Source: Hymenobacter roseosalivarius DSM 11622 (GTDB lineage: Bacteria; Bacteroidota; Bacteroidia; Cytophagales; Hymenobacteraceae). From it: 52,616 bases of DNA. The notes beneath the pieces are model-generated. The model was not told where the DNA came from. It worked only from the letters and a program-made list of their open reading frames with translations, and did not search any database. The DNA lies in NCBI RefSeq assembly GCF_900176135.1, contig NZ_FWWW01000073.1, forward strand, positions 9 to 52,624. Reading direction: 5' to 3'. A program made the translations under genes and the position numbers. Each line of letters opens with the position of its first letter. Position 1 is the first letter of the stretch. Positions 43,431 to 51,453 of the stretch are shown here, in pieces.

Positions 43431-46097
43431 ATGAGTAATAACTACGGGTCTAGCACGCACGGATTGGTAAGAAAAAGCGGGCTGTTACTGTTATGGCTGC
43501 TCTGCGTGCCGGGCGTAAGCTGGGGGCAAGACCACTCGCTGGCTCAGTCGGCAGCGCACTTGAAGCTAGCCCCACCGCTACGAGTTGCTGCCGCACGGCC
43601 GGCTACTAACTCTTACCGTGTCAGTGTGCAATCTGCCACTGAGTTTAACGCCTGGATGCGCCGGGAGCTGCCTTCTATGCGTGTCAGTTGGCATGCTGCG
43701 TCCGTTGGTGTATACACACTAAGTGGCGTAAATGCCCCCCGCTTAGGCAAGCTGCTTACTTGTCCCTGGGTAACTTTCGTGGATGTGGGCAGCCGTCAGG
43801 CCCGCGAAGAACGCCCTCTGGACAACTCCGATTTAATCACCAATACTATCTCCCCGCTTCACGCCCGCTTTCCTGGGCTGGCCGGTCAGGGAATGACGGT
43901 ATCGGTAAAGGAGAGGCCCTTTGATGTCAATGATATTGACTTTCGTGGTAGAGTGGTGGCCCCTGAAGGAGCAGCGAGAACTGCCTCAGCACACGCCACG
44001 GCGATGGCTACGCTCATCGCGGGCGGCGGCAACTCGGCACCATCCGGGAAAGGTACCGCCTGGCAAGCCCGGCTAATTACCGCCGACTTCAGTGAGCTGA
44101 TGCCTGACGATGGTGCCCGCCTAACACAAACGGGCGTGTCGGTTCAAAACCATTCCTATGGTGTCGATATCGAGAACTATTATGGTCTGGAAAGCCGCGC
44201 TTACGATGCCCACGCCACGCAGTATCCGCAGCTGGTACACGTTTTTTCCTCCGGCAATGATGGGAATAAAACCAGCCCGAGTGGGCGCTATGCTGGCTTG
44301 CAGGGCGTCGCTAACCTGACTGGACAGTTCAAAATGTCGAAAAATACCCTGAGTGTAGGGGCCACCGATAACCGTGGGCAGGTCGCGCCCCTCAGTTCGC
44401 GTGGCCCGGCCTACGATGGGCGCGTAAAGCCAGAGCTGGTAGCGTACGGCGCTGATGGCTCTTCCGATGCGGCAGCCTTGGTTTCGGGGGTGAGCCTACT
44501 GGTACAACAAGCCTACAAAGAACAGCTAGGGGGCATTTTGCCCCCCGCAGCGCTCGTAAAGGCCGTGCTGCTCAATAGCGCCAACGACACCGGCCGCCCG
44601 GCCATAGATTTTGAAAGTGGCTATGGCCAGGCTGACGCGCTGGGAGCCGTACAGACGGTGGATGAAAAACGTTTTTTCACCAATTTCACTATTCAGAATG
44701 CTGAGCAGGTATTTACAATCTCAGTGCCGGCTGACAGTCCTGAGCTCAAGGTTACGCTGGTCTGGCATGATCCTGCCGCTGCCCCCGACGCGGCCCAGGC
44801 GCTGGTAAATGACTTGGATCTGGAACTGGTTCGGCTTTCCACGGGACAGCGCTGGCAGCCGTGGGTATTAAATACTTACCCCCATCTTGATTCCCTGGCC
44901 CAGCCCGCCCGTCGCCGCCCCGACCACCTCAACAATATTGAGCAAATCACCGTGGCTGTGCCCGCGCCCGGGATATATGAGCTGCGCGTACGGGGTTTTC
45001 GGGTACCCCAGGGGCCACAGGCGTTCAGTGTTGCCTATGAGTTTGGAGAGATAGGGTTTGGTTGGCTTAATCCGCTCGTAGGGTCGGCCTTTAGCCCAGG
45101 TACTGCTCAGGAACTGCGCTGGCAGTGGGTGGGTGCTGCCACTACGGCACGCCTCGAATATCGGCCTGCTGGCAGTCCCACTTGGCAGGTAGTTAAGCCA
45201 GCGGTAGAGCTAAAAGCAGGATCTGCTACCTGGACAATACCCACTATCGCTACCGCCGCACAGCTGCGAATGGTAACACCAACAAGTGTTTATCCCTCTG
45301 AAACGTTCGTAATTCATGCGCCGCTGAGCCTACAGGTCGGCTATGCCTGTCCGGAGGAAGCGCTGCTGCATTGGCCGGCTGTGCCCGGCGCTACCGAATA
45401 CCAGCTGTATGGGCTAGGCGCTATCGGTCTGGAGCCCCTACGTCGCACCCCAGATACGGTAGCTATTCTTTCAGCAACTGAATTGCCGTTGCGTTATTTT
45501 ACTGTAGAACCCTTGCTGGGGGGCAAAATAGGGGCGCGAAGCCCGAGTATAGAATATAGTCAGCAGGGTACAGGCTGCTACGTGCGTTCTTTTATTCCGC
45601 GTCAGGTCGTAACGGATACGGTTTTGCTCGACCTTGAAATCGGTACCGCCTACGGCCTGGCGAGCATGCATCTGGAGCGGCAAGCCCCCAATGGTAGCTA
45701 CGAAACTGTCCAGACTATTGCGCCCGTGCGGGACTTGCAATTTGCCCTCACTGATCTGACGCCCTATTCCGGCCTCAATCACTACCGCGTTCAGTTTAAT
45801 ACAACGGGGGGGCAAATTTTCTATAGTTCGATTGAAGACGTGCAGTACGCGCGCACGCGGGAGTTGCTTGCCTATCCCAATCCGGTGCAGGCGGGTGAGC
45901 CCCTCCAACTTATCACGGGCTCCACGGGCTCCGTCCATATCGAGCTGTATGACCTGTTAGGGCGCTTGGTGCGTGAGGCCACCGCTACTGGCGCCATCAA
46001 CCCCCTCGACACGAGCGGCCTGCGCGGCGGCACCTATCTCGTGCGAGTGACGCCCGAAAGTGGCCCCATGATTACGCAACGCATTATGGTGCTATAA
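43431..46097 (+). CDS. Secreted S8 (subtilisin-like) serine peptidase with T9SS sorting domain
   Basis: An 888-residue exported protease. ATG 43431 gives a signal peptide (about residues 14-34, ending SWG before QDHS). The S8 domain covers about 140-430. His188 (in SAHATAMATLIAGGGN), oxyanion Asn276 (SSGNDGNK) and Ser345 (GSSDAAALVSG) align with the usual catalytic residues. The catalytic Asp position appears to be Glu161 (VSVKERPFDVNDIDF). Beta-sandwich domains follow. The last 80 residues are a T9SS type A sorting domain (LLAYPNPVQAGEPLQL, LLGRLVREA, LRGGTYLVRV). Two GGGGGGCAAA copies lie at 45518 and 45807, and one TTTGCCCCCC at 44537. Confidence 0.9.
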   Translation: MSNNYGSSTHGLVRKSGLLLLWLLCVPGVSWGQDHSLAQSAAHLKLAPPLRVAAARPATNSYRVSVQSATEFNAWMRRELPSMRVSWHAASVGVYTLSGVNAPRLGKLLTCPWVTFVDVGSRQAREERPLDNSDLITNTISPLHARFPGLAGQGMTVSVKERPFDVNDIDFRGRVVAPEGAARTASAHATAMATLIAGGGNSAPSGKGTAWQARLITADFSELMPDDGARLTQTGVSVQNHSYGVDIENYYGLESRAYDAHATQYPQLVHVFSSGNDGNKTSPSGRYAGLQGVANLTGQFKMSKNTLSVGATDNRGQVAPLSSRGPAYDGRVKPELVAYGADGSSDAAALVSGVSLLVQQAYKEQLGGILPPAALVKAVLLNSANDTGRPAIDFESGYGQADALGAVQTVDEKRFFTNFTIQNAEQVFTISVPADSPELKVTLVWHDPAAAPDAAQALVNDLDLELVRLSTGQRWQPWVLNTYPHLDSLAQPARRRPDHLNNIEQITVAVPAPGIYELRVRGFRVPQGPQAFSVAYEFGEIGFGWLNPLVGSAFSPGTAQELRWQWVGAATTARLEYRPAGSPTWQVVKPAVELKAGSATWTIPTIATAAQLRMVTPTSVYPSETFVIHAPLSLQVGYACPEEALLHWPAVPGATEYQLYGLGAIGLEPLRRTPDTVAILSATELPLRYFTVEPLLGGKIGARSPSIEYSQQGTGCYVRSFIPRQVVTDTVLLDLEIGTAYGLASMHLERQAPNGSYETVQTIAPVRDLQFALTDLTPYSGLNHYRVQFNTTGGQIFYSSIEDVQYARTRELLAYPNPVQAGEPLQLITGSTGSVHIELYDLLGRLVREATATGAINPLDTSGLRGGTYLVRVTPESGPMITQRIMVL

Positions 46098-46128
46098 AAA
46101 TGCCGCAACCCGCGAAGCTCTTAAAGGC

Positions 46129-46163
46129 AAGAAGCCCCAACTCCGCTGGAGTTGGGGCTTCTT
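46129..46163. terminator. Bidirectional intrinsic terminator between two protease genes
   Basis: Arms 46129-46144 and 46148-46163 (AAGAAGCCCCAACTCC and its complement) pair perfectly with a 3-base loop. It serves the convergent S8 and HEIGH protease genes. Confidence 0.88.
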
Positions 46164-46237
46164 GTTAGCATCCGTTCAGGTTACGTTTAACTCTTGATGC
46201 GCACGGGCATCGGTGCTAGGCCAGCGGGTGAGACAGG

Positions 46238-47050
46238 CTAGTACAAGTATCTAAGCGCCGTACGGTCGTTAGTATTGAAATAGCGGTTAGCACCAGTGCC
46301 GATGCAAGCCAGCATCCAAGAGTTTGGATCGGCGCTGCTTGGCGTGCCGGGGATAAGAATTGCCCCCACCGTGCTGGCTCCTTCGTTGGTGTACTGACCA
46401 CCGCAGCTATAGCTCCTGTCCATATAGTCGGTGTGGCGGAAACCGATGCAATGACCAACTTCGTGGGCCAAAATGGTAGCCAGGTAGTTCGTGTTTGGGG
46501 CCGAGCCAATGGCTCCTACGTTTACTTGCACAGTATTATAAGGGTTGCCACCTGAAGGGAAGCCAGCCGACGCCAAGTAAGTAGAGCCGCTGGGCGCGGC
46601 CGTCAGCAGAATGCCATAGTTGGACGACACGCGCTGAAAGTGAATCAATAGCCCTTCCGCGTTATAGCGACGAATAGCTTCGTCAACGGATGCTATATAA
46701 GTAGAGGGCAGGCTGGTCGAAACGGCTATACCAATCGTGCGACCCGAGCCTACGCTCACCAGATTATTGGTGCGATACTGCTCTTCTTCACCTACACGAA
46801 GCATTTTATAGTCGGGCTTGCTGTTCAGGTCGGCATCCGATAGCAGAATGTCGCCTTCTACTAGGTAGCCGTCATTCACGCGCTGCGCGTTCTGCGTGCT
46901 CAGGCCTAGTGCCTGGATTTTGCTGATGGCCTCCGCCGAAATTTCATTTTTAGCGACTACTTGGTTACCATCTTCTTTTTGGCAGGAAGAAAGGGCTAAT
47001 ACCGAGCAGGCAAGCAGGGTAAGCGAAGTGAGGTAATTTTGGATTTTCAT
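46238..47050 (-). CDS. HEIGH-type (M57-like) zinc metalloprotease lipoprotein
   Basis: A 270-residue exported protease. The signal peptide ends in the lipobox LSSC (Cys23) followed by QKED, so it is probably anchored in the outer membrane. The zinc site is HEVGHCIGFRHTDY (about residues 194-207), matching the HExxHxxGxxH pattern of HEIGH metallopeptidases, with a following Met in LACIG region. Substrate and inhibitors are unknown. It converges on the S8 protease gene. Confidence 0.88.
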   Translation of the reverse strand: MKIQNYLTSLTLLACSVLALSSCQKEDGNQVVAKNEISAEAISKIQALGLSTQNAQRVNDGYLVEGDILLSDADLNSKPDYKMLRVGEEEQYRTNNLVSVGSGRTIGIAVSTSLPSTYIASVDEAIRRYNAEGLLIHFQRVSSNYGILLTAAPSGSTYLASAGFPSGGNPYNTVQVNVGAIGSAPNTNYLATILAHEVGHCIGFRHTDYMDRSYSCGGQYTNEGASTVGAILIPGTPSSADPNSWMLACIGTGANRYFNTNDRTALRYLY

Positions 47051-47958
47051 ACAGAATTGATTTGGTTTGGGGGTGAGAATGGGTGGAAAATGAACGGATG
47101 CGATATGCGGAAAATATTCTAAAAACTCAAAAGGGTCAGGTTAGAACTTTACATAGAAATCCCTGGCTGCTTTCCGCAAAAGGAAAAACACGTTTGAAAG
47201 CCGGAATAAGGAATGGCTAGGTAGCCCAGTAAAGGCTATAGCCAAGGAAGAAGTATGGCCAGACGGTGCCTAAGCAACGGCTGCCAGCATCATACAAGCA
47301 GGAAAAGCTGGAAGGGGAGGTACTAGGGGGCGAAGTTGGCCTTCGCGCCAAAGAGCAAGATTCACTTGCAGCCTAAGCGGTAGGCAAGTTGAACAGACAA
47401 TGCACGTGCGACTCAGCCGAACTGGGGCGGAGCGGTTAGCAGATGCAGTAAATAAAACAGGGCCCATAGCACACCTTCATATCGGGCGAGGAGTTTCACT
47501 CGATGGTACTGTTGCCGGAAAGGTGCGGATTAGCGGGGCGGAGTAGAATCAGAATAATCTAATTCTGGGTGGTTTTACGAAGATATATAAATAAAGTGAT
47601 GATCCAAATAAAAAAAAGTCGAAAATATTCATCCTTCTATTCTATGTGTCTGATAATCTGTAAGATTATTTTATAAAAAAAGTATCAGAAGTATAAAAAG
47701 CTATCTTCCAGCTAAGCCGTTGCTGGGGCAAATGGTAAAGCCAGCTGCCTAGTAGATTAAAGCTGAACAGTAGTTTGATGGCTTCTGCCGTTCTTACCAT
47801 AGCATCTGATGGCTGGAGGCTTGGGTAAGGCAGCCATTTCTTCTAGCTGATAGGAATAAAACAGAGCCCTTGTATTAGTAAGGCCGCCGACATCAGATAG
47901 GTTAGTTGCTTCTAAGGTAAGCTTAATGAAAGGCCCGGAAGCACGCCTGCTAAATGCC
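47051..47958. other. Large intergenic region without a convincing gene
   Basis: This stretch of over 900 bases is the longest non-coding part of the window. 47560-47700 is strongly A/T-rich and holds a short palindrome (ATAATCTGTAAGATTAT, near 47649). A 65-residue frame on the minus strand (47270-47467) and a very short hydrophobic frame just upstream of it look accidental. No tRNA or known RNA fold was recognised. Confidence 0.45.
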
Positions 47959-47966
47959 TATCTTTG
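47959..47966 (+). promoter_or_regulatory. -7 promoter box of ricT
   Basis: TATCTTTG matches TAnnTTTG. Transcription would start near 47972, about 53 bases before GTG 48025. Confidence 0.5.
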
Positions 47967-48024
47967 TTCATAATGGTTTTCGCGCGGATATTACTGCCGC
48001 CTCACTATATATATACTCCAAGCC

Positions 48025-49608
48025 GTGGCTTGCACTTCATGTTCCTCCGGTGGAGGCTGTTCTACAACTGCTAAGGGCTGCGGCTCGAAGGGCAGCTGTA
48101 GCTCCGGCTGTACCCGTCTCAACGTATTCGACTGGCTTCAGGACGTAGCCCTGCCCAGCGACTTTAAAGAATTCGACATTGTGGAAATCCGCTTCAAAGG
48201 CGGCCGCAAAGAGTTTTACCGCAATAAAACCCGATTGCCTTTAGTCACGGGTGACGCGGTAGTAGTAGAAGCTGCCGGCAATGGCTGGCATCTGGGCCAT
48301 GTATCGCTGAAGGGCGAATTGGTACGCCTGCAAATGCGCAAGAAAAAGGCGGAGGTAGATGCTAAAGACATGCGCAACATCCTGCGGGTAGCTACCGAGC
48401 AGGACGAGGAGCGCTGGCAAGCTGTGCGCGACCTCGAAACGGGTACCATGTTTCGGGCGCGCTCGGTAGTGGAAGAGCTGCGCCTCAAAATGAAGCTGTC
48501 GGACGTGGAATACCAGGCCGACCGCACCCGCGCTACCTTCTTTTACTCCGCCGAAGACCGCGTCGATTTCCGCGACCTTATTCGTCGCCTGGCCGATGAG
48601 TTTCGGGTGCGAGTTGATATGCGTCAGATCTCATTACGCCATGAAGCCGGCCGTCTGGGGGGCATTGGCTCCTGCGGCCGCGAGCTGTGCTGCTCCACCT
48701 GGCTCACCGACTTTAAGAGCGTGAGCACGACGGCCGCCCGTTACCAGAACCTAAGCCTGAACCCAGCCAAGCTCTCGGGCCAGTGCGGTCGTCTCAAGTG
48801 CTGCCTCAACTACGAGCTGGATACCTATCTCGATGCTCTCAAGGATATTCCGCAGGTACAGCGCCCCTTGCTGACGGAGAAAGGAGAGGCTTTTTTGCAG
48901 AAAACCGATATTTTCAAAAAGAAGATGTGGTTTGCCTTACGTGGCGACAATAACTGGGTAATGCTGGACACGGAGCGCGTACGCGAAATTCAGGACATGA
49001 ATAAGCGCGGCGAAAAGCCCGAGAGCCTGCTGCCTCCCGTTCGGGAAGAGGAGCGCGCGCCCGAGGTTTCGGCTCACGTCGAAGGCAACCTCGACCGTCT
49101 CGACGACAAGATAAAAGGCGGCAACAAGCGTCCCAAGCGCCGGAAGAAGAAAGAGGGCACCGAAGGCAGTGCGCCTTCTGCCGCCGCACCAGCTCGTACG
49201 GCCGTATCAAAGTCGAATCCTGATACTACCAGTGGCATAGAAGTGCCCGCGGCTACTCCCTCCGACGAGGTTCGTCGGCCCAGGGGCGCGGCGGCGCGGC
49301 CCCTCAATCGGCGTAACAACCGCTCCCGTTCCGAAGGTGGCCGCTCAGGCGAAGCCCGCTCCGAAAACAAGCGCCCGGACACTCCCCGGCCCGAAGACAG
49401 CGTAGCCCCCCCGCGCCCCCCACGCAGTGAAAATCGCCCCGCGCGCGAGGGTGGCGTCCGGCCAGCCGGTGATGTCAATGCCAATCGGGAGGCTGGTGCC
49501 AGCCGAGGCGGCCGCGAAAATCGCCCCCCACGGCGCGGCGCACGACCACCACGGCCAGCAGGAGGCGAAGGCAATGCAGGTATTTCACCTACCCCCCCAG
49601 CTTCCTAA
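48025..49608 (+). CDS. ricT: RicT/PSP1 family protein (YaaT-like) with a disordered C-terminal tail
   Basis: A 527-residue protein. GTG 48025 gives a cysteine-rich start (Cys3, 6, 12, 19, 25 and 29), which could bind an iron-sulphur cluster. The PSP1 domain (about 45-300) has SCGRELCCSTWLTDF and GQCGRLKCCLNYELD, the conserved cysteine segments. In Bacillus the homologue acts with RicA and RicF on mRNA processing; those partners are absent here. The last 180 residues are disordered, rich in Arg, Pro, Gly and Glu. gldH follows after 2 bases. Confidence 0.9.
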   Translation: MACTSCSSGGGCSTTAKGCGSKGSCSSGCTRLNVFDWLQDVALPSDFKEFDIVEIRFKGGRKEFYRNKTRLPLVTGDAVVVEAAGNGWHLGHVSLKGELVRLQMRKKKAEVDAKDMRNILRVATEQDEERWQAVRDLETGTMFRARSVVEELRLKMKLSDVEYQADRTRATFFYSAEDRVDFRDLIRRLADEFRVRVDMRQISLRHEAGRLGGIGSCGRELCCSTWLTDFKSVSTTAARYQNLSLNPAKLSGQCGRLKCCLNYELDTYLDALKDIPQVQRPLLTEKGEAFLQKTDIFKKKMWFALRGDNNWVMLDTERVREIQDMNKRGEKPESLLPPVREEERAPEVSAHVEGNLDRLDDKIKGGNKRPKRRKKKEGTEGSAPSAAAPARTAVSKSNPDTTSGIEVPAATPSDEVRRPRGAAARPLNRRNNRSRSEGGRSGEARSENKRPDTPRPEDSVAPPRPPRSENRPAREGGVRPAGDVNANREAGASRGGRENRPPRRGARPPRPAGGEGNAGISPTPPAS

Positions 49609-49610
49609 GT

Positions 49611-50090
49611 ATGCGCGCGTTACTCCGACTTTGGCCGGTGCTCTCCTTATTACTGCTGGCCGCCTGCGACCCAAATCAAGTGTTCGAAAAGAACGCTGAC
49701 TTCGACAACTATACCTGGACCATACAGGAAAAGCCCACGTTTGAGTTTGAGATTCAGGATACTACCCAGCACTACGACATTAGCTTCAATGTCCGCAATG
49801 CTTCCATGTATGGCTACTATAATCTGTATGTAAAGCACCAGCTATTCGGGCCCGATGGCAAGCCAATTACTACGCTGCTTCACCAAATGATCCTGATGGA
49901 CCCGCTGACGGGCGAGCCCCGCGGCAAAGGCACCGGTGATATTTATGACCACCAGTTTTTGGCTTTGCGTAACCAGCAGTTCCACCAGCTTGGCACATAC
50001 AAAATCGTGCTGGAGCAATACATGCGCCAGGATCAGCTATCCGGCGTTATGGCTGTGGGAGTGCGTGTAGCGAAGGCTGTGAATAAGTAA
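49611..50090 (+). CDS. gldH: Gliding motility lipoprotein GldH
   Basis: A 159-residue lipoprotein with lipobox LLAAC (Cys19). NYTWTIQEKPTFEFEIQDTT and YNLYVKHQLFGPDGK followed by GTGDIYDHQF match GldH. GldH is needed for gliding and T9SS-linked surface protein movement in Flavobacterium. The stop of ricT and this start are only 2 bases apart, so the two genes are one operon, as in other Bacteroidota. Confidence 0.93.
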   Translation: MRALLRLWPVLSLLLLAACDPNQVFEKNADFDNYTWTIQEKPTFEFEIQDTTQHYDISFNVRNASMYGYYNLYVKHQLFGPDGKPITTLLHQMILMDPLTGEPRGKGTGDIYDHQFLALRNQQFHQLGTYKIVLEQYMRQDQLSGVMAVGVRVAKAVNK

Positions 50091-50102
50091 AGCATACGTG
50101 TT

Positions 50103-50140
50103 CAAAAAAGCCCCCAGCCATGTGCTGGGGGGCTTTTTTG
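50103..50140 (+). terminator. Intrinsic terminator of ricT-gldH
   Basis: Arms 50103-50118 and 50124-50140 pair with a bulge (five C against six G). The right part is GCTGGGGGGCTTTTTTG. It starts 12 bases after the gldH stop. Confidence 0.9.
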
Positions 50141-50210
50141 TGGAAATGCAACAAGGCTAAGATGAATTGCTACTGCTAGAGTAAGCTTTACTTGCGACGA
50201 TAATCCACAA

Positions 50211-50246
50211 AAAAAATCCCGTCTCAGCAAGAGCTAAGACGGGATT
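50211..50246 (-). terminator. Intrinsic terminator of the first cold-shock gene
   Basis: Arms AATCCCGTCT (50215-50224) and AGACGGGATT (50237-50246) pair, extended by CAGC/GCTA. On the minus strand a T-run follows. Confidence 0.88.
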
Positions 50247-50275
50247 CAGAGTGCAGCGCTAGCTGTCCGAAAGGA

Positions 50276-50470
50276 CTATTGTACGATGCGCACGTTTACG
50301 GCGTTCAGGCCTTTTTTGCCTTGCTGAACCTCAAACTCTACGCGGTCAGTATCGCGGACAGGCTGCATGAGGCCGGTAGCGTGAACGAAGATGTCCTCGC
50401 CCCCGCCGTCGGGTGTGATGAAGCCAAATCCTTTGGTTTCATTGAAAAATTTTACGATACCGGTGCTCAT
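50276..50470 (-). CDS. Cold-shock domain protein
   Basis: A 64-residue single-strand nucleic-acid chaperone. The RNP-1 motif is KGFGFITP and RNP-2 is DIFVHAT. It is complete and near the usual length. A TATCTTTA sequence (close to the -7 consensus) lies about 40 bases upstream. It has a second homologue 222 bases upstream on the same strand. Confidence 0.95.
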   Translation of the reverse strand: MSTGIVKFFNETKGFGFITPDGGGEDIFVHATGLMQPVRDTDRVEFEVQQGKKGLNAVNVRIVQ

Positions 50471-50692
50471 GATAAATGAAATGTGGTGAAGAATGGGGTA
50501 AAGATAGCGCTAATTCCGGTTTATGGAAGTCAGCCTCAGCTGCAACATTAGTTGGAAGCTGGAAAAGCGTGGTAAAACCGGAGCGTGAACAGCTTTCAAA
50601 TGAGAAAAAATGCGGCCCAGAAGTAAGTAAAACAGCGTTTTACGTTAACTCCAACTAAAAAAGTATTCTGGAAATTTACTGTTCAGTTGGGG

Positions 50693-50884
50693 CTAGATAC
50701 GCTCAACCTTCACAGCATTCAGCCCCTTTTTGCCCTCAATTACATCAAACGATACCCGATCATTTTCGCGAATCTCATGAATAAGGCCCGTCTGGTGCAC
50801 GAATATTTCCTGATCGTCCTCATCCTGAACGATAAAGCCGAAGCCTTTAGACTCATTAAAGAATTTTACTTTGCCCGTTTTCAT
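50693..50884 (-). CDS. Cold-shock domain protein (second copy)
   Basis: A 63-residue protein with RNP-1 KGFGFIVQ and RNP-2 EIFVHQT. It is about 60% identical by eye to the neighbour, and more acidic in the middle (DEDDQE). It has its own -7 box (50923-50930). No terminator separates it from the next copy, so read-through is possible. Confidence 0.95.
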   Translation of the reverse strand: MKTGKVKFFNESKGFGFIVQDEDDQEIFVHQTGLIHEIRENDRVSFDVIEGKKGLNAVKVERI

Positions 50885-50922
50885 TGACTGCTGCTAACTA
50901 AGGTTGGGGGTTAAATAATGAC

Positions 50923-50930
50923 CAAAATTA
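50923..50930 (-). promoter_or_regulatory. -7 promoter box of the second cold-shock gene
   Basis: The minus strand reads TAATTTTG, a TAnnTTTG match 38 bases before ATG 50884. Confidence 0.5.
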
Positions 50931-51169
50931 AGGCTATTTTCTTATCCCTGTCACTAGTTGAGTTGATAAATACCCGAAAGCAAGGCGCTTTAAAAGCTTG
51001 TTTGGGGGGTATATGGCTACTAATGATGCGTTAAACCGCCTGTTTTTATCACGCAATAGGGTAGCGCCGGCGGGGTTTAGCACCCGCTCTTGATAATCAA
51101 CTCTGCGCCGGAGCGCGCGTATAGTTTAGCAGTATCATCCTTGTTTTTTCATCCTAAATAGTCCGCCTC

Positions 51170-51394
51170 ATGAAAAACGAACCCATAAATCAGAACGAGA
51201 ATACTATGCCAGAAGGGCTGCATACTGATTCGCACGCCGCCGCGTCGAGCGAGTCGCTGGCTGCTTCGGAAATGAGCGTAGGAAAAGGCGCCGTAACGGG
51301 CGAAGAAGGGAAGGAAGTAAACAAAGAGGCCAACCCCGTAGTGATGGGGCAAAACCCGGACAGAGAACGACTCTCGGGCAACCGGACCAACTAA
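51170..51394 (+). CDS. Small very hydrophilic protein, function unknown
   Basis: A 74-residue protein (MKNEPINQNENTMPEGLHTD onwards) with no hydrophobic segment and high Glu, Asn, Ser and Gly. No family is recognised. It starts at ATG 51170 and ends in NPDRERLSGNRTN. The next gene, also highly hydrophilic, begins 59 bases later, so the two may be co-transcribed. The composition resembles hydrophilins, a class linked to desiccation or osmotic stress; this is an inference. Confidence 0.6.
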   Translation: MKNEPINQNENTMPEGLHTDSHAAASSESLAASEMSVGKGAVTGEEGKEVNKEANPVVMGQNPDRERLSGNRTN

Positions 51395-51453
51395 ACTGCC
51401 AAGAAGGCGGGGCTATGGCCTGAGCGGCTCATCGCCACTTGCTACCTGAACTT

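Noticed and set aside
47270..47467. 65-codon minus-strand frame, and a short hydrophobic frame just upstream of it
   Set aside because: No promoter box, no recognisable domain, and the region looks non-coding. It was kept only as part of the intergenic description.
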